Shown piece by piece: positions 22,082-31,600 of a DNA stretch of 64,000 nucleotides (positions are counted from its first letter, which is position 1; the number at the start of each line of letters is the position of its first letter). The stretch covers positions 41,407,001 through 41,471,000 of the forward strand of contig NC_070614.1 of NCBI RefSeq assembly GCF_027172205.1. Reading direction: 5' to 3'. The translations under genes were made by a program, and so were the position numbers. The stretch is from Podarcis raffonei. Lineage: Eukaryota; Chordata; Lepidosauria; Squamata; Lacertidae. The notes beneath the pieces are model-generated. The model was not told the origin of the DNA and made no database searches. It saw only the letters and a program-made list of their open reading frames with translations.

Positions 22082-22214
22082 CAGTGCTTTTTTTCTGGGG
22101 GTACGCATACCCCTAAACATTTTGTGAATCTAAGTTTGGCCTCCTTGAGAGGCAGTATTTCAATATGAGTAGGAAAATGAGAGTACCCCTAAACATTTTT
22201 TTTTAGAAAAGCAC
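22082..22214. mobile_element. hAT-like MITE (CAGTGCTTTTTTTCT family)
   Basis: Starts CAGTGCTTTTTTTCTGG, ends TTTAGAAAAGCACT; shares ACCCCTAAACATTTT with the 14 and 61 kb copies. Confidence 0.75.

Positions 22215-22215
<1 letters not shown>

Positions 22216-22253
<38 letters not shown>
22216..22253. repeat. (CA)n microsatellite
   Basis: About 18 CA units directly after a hAT-like MITE. Confidence 0.9.
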
Positions 22254-22255
<2 letters not shown>

Positions 22256-22259
22256 TTTC

Positions 22260-24119
22260 CAATTGCTCAAGGAACCACAGAATATGTTTAAAATGAAACC
22301 CCCGCAAATAAAATAAAAACAGCTGCCATGAAATCCAAACCCAGAGAACTCTGGAGACTGTGGCCATGGGGAGGGGGGAATGGGGGCCTGTTCACAATTC
22401 TAAGCACCCTGGACAAACTATGGATTTCTTTGAGCAAAGCCACGAGGGTCTAAAGTGGCATGGCGCCGCTTTAAATGCACAGTGTAGACATGGGGGGGGG
22501 GCTTAGTGAAAGAATGCAGGTCCTATCGAAAGAGGGGGCCTCTATAAGAGCATTAAATCCTCCTCAGCCTAAAATTATCTAAGTGTACCACTGGGCCCCG
22601 AAGCACGTGGGCCTCCCCCCCCCGCCTTGCAAAGACCGAGCTGAGGTAATGGCGACCCCAAAAAACGCCTCTGACTCACCGCAAGGATCTGAGCGCCGCG
22701 TGGGAACATGGCTTTGCTTCTCAAGTCCAATCCCCAGAAAGCAGCTTTCGGAGATTAACTGGTTCTGTCTCATAGGCTTTGAAAAGCGTGGGGGGGGGAT
22801 GGCATGGGAAAAGAAAACAAGACAGTGAAGAAAAACACATGCTAATTGTAAAAAATTGTATTTTTTTTTTGTGTGAAAACAGCTGCTTTTTTTGACAGTT
22901 GCTTGCCGCTTTCTTCCCTCCCTGCCCCACCCCACTGAGGAGGAAGATCTCCTGAGCATGTGCAGAGTGTTAGATTCCTCTCACGGCTGAATGACTGCTG
23001 CCAGCCCACCCTTCTGTCATAGTTTTTGGGTCACCACACAATTTCCGGCACAGGCTCTGTAGTTCTAATAGGCATGCGCCAGGCAGGCATGCAACAGGTG
23101 CAGCCCCTCTTGAAGATGCAATATCGGTTCTGCATTTAGCAATCTACCTGCCTGTGTGATTTGTATGCACATTTATTCAGAAATAAGTGACAATGAATTC
23201 AGTTGGGGCGTACCACTGAAAAAATGTGCCCAGGAGCGGAAGCTAGCAGTGCAATCCTAAGCGTACCTACTCAGAAGTAAGTCTCATTAAATTCAGTAGG
23301 ACTTACTCCAAAGTAAATGTGTAGCGCTACACACGCTTAACCTCGTTTAGTTTAACAAGATGTACTTCTGAGTAACACAGGACTGAATTTCAGTCTGTCA
23401 CCTTTTCTTTCTGCGCTACATCTTTTCTCTCTTTCCGTATCCCCTGTTCATTTTGCTTCACATCCAGCTTGAAGAAGAATAATTCTGGAGAAGGTGGGTG
23501 TGTGCACATTGCCAGCTTAATATGCAGCTAAATTGTTCTTTTTCTCAATTCGGATCAAATCTGGTTTGGGAAATACGTGCCAAAATGCAGCATTTCATAA
23601 GAAAGGACAGGATAGATACAGATTGCGGCTAAGTCGTGCATAGGCTGCTTCCCAAGGCAGTGCTAAATGGATGTAGAATAAATTGGAATCTGTACACAGC
23701 CCTTGAAAGCTTGTCTTCTTGCATTTTAGCTGGTCCTAGTAAAAGGTGTTACCTTCCTGCGGTCCCACCTGATGTTTAAAACTTGCAGCTCTGATATAAA
23801 TGATCAACCGAGCATCCTTTCTGAGCTCAAAGGAGAAGTGTACACAATTAATCGCTTGCTCTGTTTTTGCCTATCCTTAATCTGTCTTTCCACCTGCAGG
23901 CTGCTCCATCATCTGCCTCTCTGCATTTGTCAAAAAGGATGCAATCTTCTATTTCAGACTGTCAATTTCTTCGTCTTCTCCAGCTCTCCTAGTCACCAGA
24001 GGGCGCTCCCTGTGCTGCAAATCTCTACGAAAAAAGAAAAACAACCCAAAGAACTTATATTATTTTCTTCCGATGGTGAGCCGCCTTTTTTCCGTTTTCT
24101 TTTTTCTCCCCCCCCCCCT
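22260..24119. other. Intergenic upstream of BCL7C
   Basis: Apart from the palindromic repeat at 23.24 kb no element or exon is recognised; distal BCL7C regulation could lie here. Confidence 0.4.
23240..23345. repeat. Short interspersed palindromic repeat (AAGTAAGTCTCATTAAATTCA)
   Basis: GCAATCCTAAGCGTACCTAC..CAGTAGGACTTACTCC has mirrored arms; related scraps at about 15868-15955, 19845-19885, 38130-38165 and 38470-38515. Confidence 0.5.
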
Positions 24120-24593
24120 TGACAAACGGAGGACAGGAAAAAGAAGACAAAGAGGAGGAAGTAGAGATTAACTGTGGACTAAGCCGAAAGGGAGAATTGT
24201 GAGTACCGGTAGATGAGGGCTCAGATTAAAACCAAAAACCAAAAACCAAGAAACCGAAAGAGGAGAGAAACAGCAAAATATTGACGCAAACTGACAGAGG
24301 AGGAAGACTGACTGATGGAGAGGCAGGCTATGGCTGGATATCCGGATGGCAGAGTGATGCACAGGGAATATTTCTAGTTCCGTGCTCGGATAGTCAGCAA
24401 AAGGAGTCAGAGAGGGGCAGAGGAACAGGGAAAGAAAGGAAGGAAAAAAGAAAGAGAAAGGAAGAAAGAAATGGGATAAAGAGAGCAGAAGAACATAAGC
24501 AAAACAAAGCAATCCCAGTCGTAACGCTCTCTGTTTCTTTTCTGCATCTGCTCCTCCACACTCTGCTCAACTCTCCAAAGTTGTTCCCCGGTG
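24120..24593 (+). promoter_or_regulatory. BCL7C: Probable BCL7C 5'-UTR/proximal promoter
   Basis: Stretch directly upstream of the BCL7C start. It is purine-rich (AGGAAAGAA-type runs), then CpG richer near the ATG (GACGGGCGGTTCG). No TATA box is evident. The boundary is an estimate. Confidence 0.4.
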
Positions 24594-24685
24594 ATGTCTG
24601 GACGGGCGGTTCGAGCTGAGACACGCAGCCGGGCAAAAGATGACATCAAGAAAGTGATGGCAGCCATCGAGCATGTCCGCAGATG
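24594..24685 (+). CDS. BCL7C: BCL7C exon 1
   Basis: Encodes residues 1-30 plus two bases of Trp31 (AGATG/GTGAGG). It is preceded by a purine-rich 5' region (24400-24500) and a modest CpG rise. Confidence 0.93.
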
Positions 24686-25636
24686 GTGAGGCCAATGGGC
24701 GTAGGGGCCGGAGGAACTTTTGGAGGGACCTGGCATCTCTGGCTGCACCCATTTTTAGAATGGTTGTGAGCTGGTTGCCACGGTTCCGGTTGCGAGGGGT
24801 TGATTTGGGCTTTGGGGTGCATGTGGCACAACACCTGGCACAACAACAGGCTTGGCAGCTGTGTTTTGGGCTGCAGGGAGGGGCTGCAGCTCAGTGCCAG
24901 AGCAGAAGGCCCCAGTTTCAAACCTTGGTGTCCCTAGCTGGGAATGTCCCTTGTCTGAAACCTGTGTGAGCTGCTGCCAGTCTGTGTAGGCAATATTGGA
25001 CTAGTTGCACCAAGGTTCTGACCTGCTGTAGCTGCCTGTGCTCCTGTGTATTCCAGCCCAAAGTTTAACACTGGGAAGCACACGATCCGTTTCATGCACT
25101 TTTGCGAATGTTTGCCAAATGCATTTTGGAATGGGGATTGTCAGGTTGCATTTTTTAAGGCAGTTCCCTCACTGTGAGAAGCCAAGTTACAGGGAACCAG
25201 GCAGAGGGCCTTCTCGGTAGTGGCGCCTACCCTGTGGAAAGTCCTACCATCAGATGTCAAGGAAATAAGCAACTATCTGACTTTTAGAAGACATCTGAAG
25301 GCAGCCCTGTTTAGGGAAGTTTTTATGTACAGTGGTACCTCGGGTTAAGTACTTAATTCGTTCTGGAGGTCCGTTCTTAACCTGAAACTGTTCTTAACCT
25401 GAAGCACCACTTTAGCTAATGGGGCCTCCTGCTGCTGCTGCGCCGCCAGAGCACAATTTCTGTTCTCATCCTGAAGCAAAGTTCTTAACCTGAAGCACTA
25501 TTTCTGGGTTAGCGGAGTCTGTAACCTGAAGCGTATGTAACCTGAGGTACCACTGTATTTTTAAGGTATTTTTAATCTTTGTTGGAAGCCGCCCAGAGTG
25601 ACTGGGGAAACGCAGCCAGATGGACGGGGTACAAAT

Positions 25637-25690
<54 letters not shown>

Positions 25691-28600
25691 CTCCGTCCAT
25701 TGATATTGGTGGTGTGGGGTGATCCTAGATTTGCCAGCCAAGAAATTACCACATTTGCTTCCTTTCCAGGGAGGGCTTTTGAAAAGCACTGTTTCCTTGC
25801 CATTATTTCTTCCTCACAGCCACAACGTTAGGTGGGATGAGGCAGAGTGAGCCAACCTGATGCCCTGCAGATGTTGCTGGCCTACAGTTCCCTTCATCTG
25901 TGACTATTGGCCATCCTGGCCGGGGCTGATGGGAGTTGTAGTCCACAACACCTGGTACACACTGCCTTGTCTATCCTTGGCCTAAGACTACATAGCGAGG
26001 TCATAGCAATGGGGGAATTGGAGCTGAAGGCTTCCTGATTCACAGCTCTGTCCGTTAGCTGATACGTTACGTCAGCTCAGGAATGCGTGACGGGGCCTTC
26101 TCGGTGGTGGCTCCGAGGGCAGTATAATATTCTTCCCAAGGAAAGCTGCATCCACCTTGCTGCTTGTCTTTTGATGAGCAACTAAAATGTCTTTCTTTAT
26201 GAAAACATTTGGCTCACTTTAGTTGCTGGTGGTGGTCCAGTTTCCATCTGGCTCATTTTTTTCTTTTATGGCTGTTTTTAAGGTTTTTAAATTTTTGTTG
26301 TTGCTTTTATATATTTGCCATTATGAGCCACCGAAGGTTCTTTAGTGGAATAGCAGTATATTAAATGTTTCCTTATATAAATGCATGGGTAATATAATAT
26401 TTAGAACCCCCTTCCTGTCAATTGGTTCTCTGTAAATGACTGCTGGAAGTTTCCCTGAGGTGAAATAGGTTGTGGGGTTCACATGGGAAGCTGCAACTTG
26501 CATAATTAACAATACTAATTAATTGATTAATAACAATCACACCATTTGCTCTTCTCTGCTTCCTAGGGAAAAGCGGTGGGTGACGGTTGGGGACACATCT
26601 CTTCGGATCTACAAGTGGGTACCTATTGTGGACCCCCGAGATGAGGTAAGGGGAAGAGGTCCATCTCTATATTTATTTAGCTCAGTTTATAGAACACTTA
26701 ATTTTTTAAAAAGACGTTTACATAGGAAAGTATAAAATTTTCATTAAAAACTAATAAAAACAGTAAACATAATAAAAGGGGTCTAAAGATAGATAAAATC
26801 AACAGTACATAATGAAATTTTCAAGTTTATACATTTCACTGATTTTACAATCATTTTGACGTTTCCAAACTTGACTTCCTCCCCCCTCTTTCTGCAGCTC
26901 CTTAAATTTATTTTTACTATCTTCTGCATATCCTAATTAACTACATTTGCTCATTTGTTCATCTTCTTTAAATATATGTTCTTATGAAACTGCAGATTAT
27001 TACAATAACCCTGCCAACATTCCTATCTGTTTACAATCTATCTGTAAGTATAAACCATTTCCATTCTTTTATTTAAAAGTTTGTTATTTTGATTTCTTAT
27101 TCTTCGGATTTTGCCATTTCTGCATATTCCATAAGTTTTTGTATCATTCTTCCTTTGCTGGGACTTCTTCTTCTTTCCATTTTTGGGAATGAAATTACAT
27201 GTCTAGTGGGTTGGCTTTCCTAAGCAAAGAAGTGTTTAGCTGGTGTTGAAAACAGTACAACGAAGGCGCTGTTGGGGTCCGCTAATCAGGCCCAAGCTGC
27301 CTTGGTCACTGAAAAGCCAATAAATGCCATAGACAGAGGAGATTCCCATAAACACTCCTTTATTCAGCTGAGTAAAACAGAGTGGGCAAACCACACTCAC
27401 CAGTGTGATAGACTTTCCCCCCCCCCTTTAGAGGTTCCTTGCGCTGATCTGAAACAGGACACCCTGCCTGGAGACCTTGAAGGGGAGAATTGTCTGGCAG
27501 AGGGAGGTTTTCCTGAAAATCGCCTAGCAACCTTATCTGGTCTTCACATATTTGTGGCTCACCCTCCTAAATTCTAAAGCAGGCAAACTCGGCCCTCCAG
27601 ATGTTTTGGGACTACAACGCCCATGATCCCTAACTAACAGGACCAGTGGCCAGGGATGATGGGAATTGTAGTCCCAAAACATCTGGAGGGCCTATGCCTG
27701 TTCTAAAGCAGGCAGTTTTTTTACAGAAGCAAAATGGCATCAGTTAGGCTAGCCAAAAAACAGGACAAAAACGGGCCTCTGTCGCTTTTCCTGAGACCCC
27801 ACAGCGCCTGACTAATATCAATAGGCAGGGAGTTCCAGAGAAGAGGCCCTGCTGTGCTAAAACATCAATTTCTCTCATGCTCCCTTTCCTATCCTCTTGA
27901 AGGCTTCCCTTATTTCATGGCTCCATTTCCTTCCTCGACAGGAGAAAAGGCGGCTGGCAGGCAACAGCGAGCAGCAGCGGACCAAAGAGCGAAGAGCCCG
28001 CATGCCCAGCCCTCGCAGGAACCCAGCCCTACTCATGCTGGACCTCAATGGTACATTGTGGAAGGTGGGGGGCAGGAGAGGGGAGGGACAAACACTTGTC
28101 AGGCCGGGGAGAAAGGATACTTCCAAGGCCACATGGCTGCCCAGGCCTCTTCCACCACACTGGTTCGCCAAAGGTTTTCCCCAAAGGTGATCTGAAATTG
28201 AACCTTGGGAAGAGATTCTGCTTGCTGCTTCTGGAAACTAAGCATATCCAGGGCAGTGTTTACTTCAGTGGTGTCTATGTCAGCTGTTTTGTGACTGGTG
28301 CCCCTGGCGCTCTCTCAAAAATTCAAAACATGGCCCCTAGTCCATAAAGGTTGGTGACCCCTGCTCTTGGCTACTGTTTAGAAAGAAGCATTTTGAAAGA
28401 GGGGGACGTACCCAGTTTTAGAAGCAAAGGGGGGCTTGTGACAGAGGTGGAGTCTAGGATCCTGTCCCCCTCCCCTATGGCTCACCTCCCCTTCTTCTGC
28501 GGCCTCTTTCCAGAGGCACCACTCTGCCAGCCCGAGCGGTGGCATCGGAATAGGGCTCTGCAAAGCTAAAGGAAAATATTTCATATCTGCTCCTTCATTC

Positions 28601-31600
28601 GGGAAGACGCTTCCTTTTATTGCTTAGTAAGCCTCTCCTTACATCTCGTGTGTGACAACTTTCCCTAAATCACTGATGTTCTGTAGGTAGAAGAACTTCC
28701 TTCCCGTCATGTTTTTTTTATCATGTTTTCATTTTTTTAAAAAAAAATATTATTTTTATTTATTAAATTTGTATACAGTACGGCCCTTCATCAGAAGATC
28801 TCAGGGCGGTTCACAGCATAAAAACGCAGAATAAAACCACAAAGCACATAACAAGAACAAACTAATAACTCCTCCTCCTACATTTAAAAGGACAGAGATG
28901 GTTAACCAGGCAAAGGCTGAAGAAGAAAGTTTCCCCCTGGTGCATAAAGATATACAGTGGTACTGCGGGTTACAAACACTTCGGGTTACAGACTCTGCTA
29001 ACCCAGAAGTGGTACCTCAGGTTAAGAACTTTACCTCAGGATGAGGTAGCAGCAGCGGGAGGCTCTATTACCTAAAGTGGTACCTCAGGTTAAGAACAGA
29101 CCTCTGGAACGAATTAAGTTTGTAACCCGAGGTACTACTATATAATGAAGGCACCAGCTGAACCTCTCTGAATCGAGGTGATGATGGTATTGGGGTGGCT
29201 ATTCACAATTCCTCTCTCAATATTCTTTGCACCAGCAAAAGTTTTGGGGCAGTCATACTGCTTTGTTTGCAATCAGCGTAAGTCCCGTAACTTCCTGCTG
29301 AAATCCTTTCCCTTTTTCTGCCATAGATGTTCCAGGTTTTGTCCCTCTTTCGTTAGGCTGAAGTGCAGGAGTGTCTCTCCAGAAAGCAATAGTGTGAGAA
29401 CATTGGGGAAGCAAACCAGAACCAATTACAAAGTGGAATGATGGGTGGACAGTGGTAATCATACACTGTTCATCATTCCCCCCCCCCATCATTTTTAATT
29501 TGTATACTGTCTTTCTATCTTACAATACTCCAGGCGGTTGACAAGCTGAAGAAACAAGAAATGTACATCTTATAACAATCTAACGCAATACAAAAATGTG
29601 ATAATAAAACAAAACTTTAAAATAAGCAGCCTACATCAAAAAAGTAACATTCAACAATCATTAGAATAGTATAAAGTAATAATATCAACATATAAAAGTT
29701 AAACAGAAATCCTCTCAACAGTTACAATAAGTAATTTCTAAACTATAATCAATAAAACAACAGCAAGCCACAGTACATAAAACAATACAATACAAATTGA
29801 GAAGCAGAGACTAGAGGGTAGAGCAGGGCAAGTGGACGGAGGCCTTGCCTGATGGAATCTCTCCCCGCACAGTTCTTCCTCCAGGCACAGCTTCCTTATG
29901 AGGAGTCCCAGGGTCAGGGCAGGGAGGCAAGGCAGGTGGAAGGAGGCCTCGCCTGATGAAGTCTCTCCCCTCACTCTCCTCTCCCCTGTTACTAGTGACA
30001 TGTTGCAGAAGACACCCCTAAAAACCACCAACCAGTCTGGAGTGGCCGTATGTGATTGGAGGGCGGAGCAGCTCTGTTATTTAAGCACATGGAAATGCTG
30101 ACATTATGCCTAGAATCAGTGCTATTTTTCTGGGAAAAGAGGTGCCGGAACTCACCATGAGCGCCTCCCTCTTTCTCTTATAATGGCAATGGTGCCCACC
30201 TGAAAGGTGCCGGAACTGAGTTCCAGTAAGTTCCAGCTGGGGAAAAAAGCCCTGCCTAAAAATGGCACCAGGCACCCTGTGTATTCATGCAAGAAGGGTG
30301 GATGGGGAAATCAAAGAGGCGTTTGGATCCTCACCGCCAACCACCAAGCTGCCCAACAACAGCAGCCACAGACAATTCCTAATGCTCTGCTTTCCGCAGA
30401 TGAGAACAGCAATCAGAGTTCCATTTCGGAGACCTCCTTGCTGAAAGGCGGGGACACCAGCCCCAGCTCCACCCTGGACCGCAGCCAGACTGTAACTCCC
30501 ACCCCACTAGGGGAGCTCAAGGCAGAGGACTCTCAGCCTCCTTTGCTGGGGCAGGAAGGAGGTAGGTGATGTTGTTGGCTATTTGCAGCTTAGTAGCGCT
30601 GCAGAGAGCTTGCTGGGGAGACCATGCATACAAGGAACTCAAAAATAAGCTTAACAAAGGTTTTAATAACAAAAACAAACTCCTTTTACACTAAAGATAA
30701 CAACACCAGACACGACCCAACCACCAACCCATCCCCCAGGGTAATAATGAGAGAGCTAGGTGCTGCTCCTGATATACTATACCCAATTGCTGACACAGCT
30801 TGATTAACACAACTCAGCAGCACCTGCTATGTTTCACAGCTGTAAGACTGGGTCTCGTTATTTGCCCTGGCCCTTAAAGACATACACAACTTGTGAAGTG
30901 ATAATGAACCTTCACATTTTAAAGTGACCATTCAACAGATGTAACTGTCACCCCTGAAGGACCAGGTGTGTAGCCTGGGAGTCATTTTGGACTCACAGCT
31001 GTCCATGGAGGCACAGGTTAATTCTGTGTCCAGGGCAGCTGTTTACCAGCTCCATCTGGTACGCAGGCTGAGACCCTACCTACCCACAGACTGTCTCGCC
31101 AGAGTGGTGCATGCTCTAGTTATCTCCCGCTTGGACTACTCCAATGCACTCTACGTGGGGCTACCTTTGAAGGTGACCCGGAAACTACAACTAATCCAGA
31201 ATGCGGCAACTAGAATGGTGACTGGGGGTGGCCACCAAGCCACATAACACCGGTCTTGAAAGACCTACATTGGCTCCCAGTACGTTTCCGAGCACAATTC
31301 AAAGTGTTGGTGCTGACCTTTAAAGCCCAAAATGGCCTTGTCCCAGTATACCTGAAGAAGCATCTCAACCCCCATCGTTCTGCCTGGACACAGGTCCAGC
31401 ACCGAGGGCCTTCTGGCGGTTCCCTCACTGCGAGAAGCCAAGTTACAGGGAACCAGGCAGAGGGCCTTCTCAGTAGTGGCACCCGCCCTGTGGAATGCCC
31501 TCCCAACAGATGTCAAAGAGAAGAACAACTACCAAACTTTTAGAAGACATCTGAAGGCAGCCCTGTTTAGGGAAACTTTTAATGTTTAACAGACCACTGT

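Larger units (their letters stand above)
25161..25690 (+). mobile_element. L2-type LINE 3' end, split by a MITE
   Basis: TCCCTCACTGTGAGAAGCC, GAAGACATCTGAAGGCAGCC and GAAACGCAGCCAGATGGACG match the L2 end at 31.4-31.7 kb. It ends in an ATT microsatellite. A TA-flanked MITE (25330-25555) interrupts it. Confidence 0.85.

Noticed and set aside
24168-24752. Minus-strand ORFs opposite BCL7C exon 1
   Set aside because: Phe/Leu/Ser-rich shadows of a purine-rich 5' region.
30966-31543. Reverse-transcriptase-like ORFs
   Set aside because: Not a host gene: an L2 LINE C-terminus in two frames inside a BCL7C intron.
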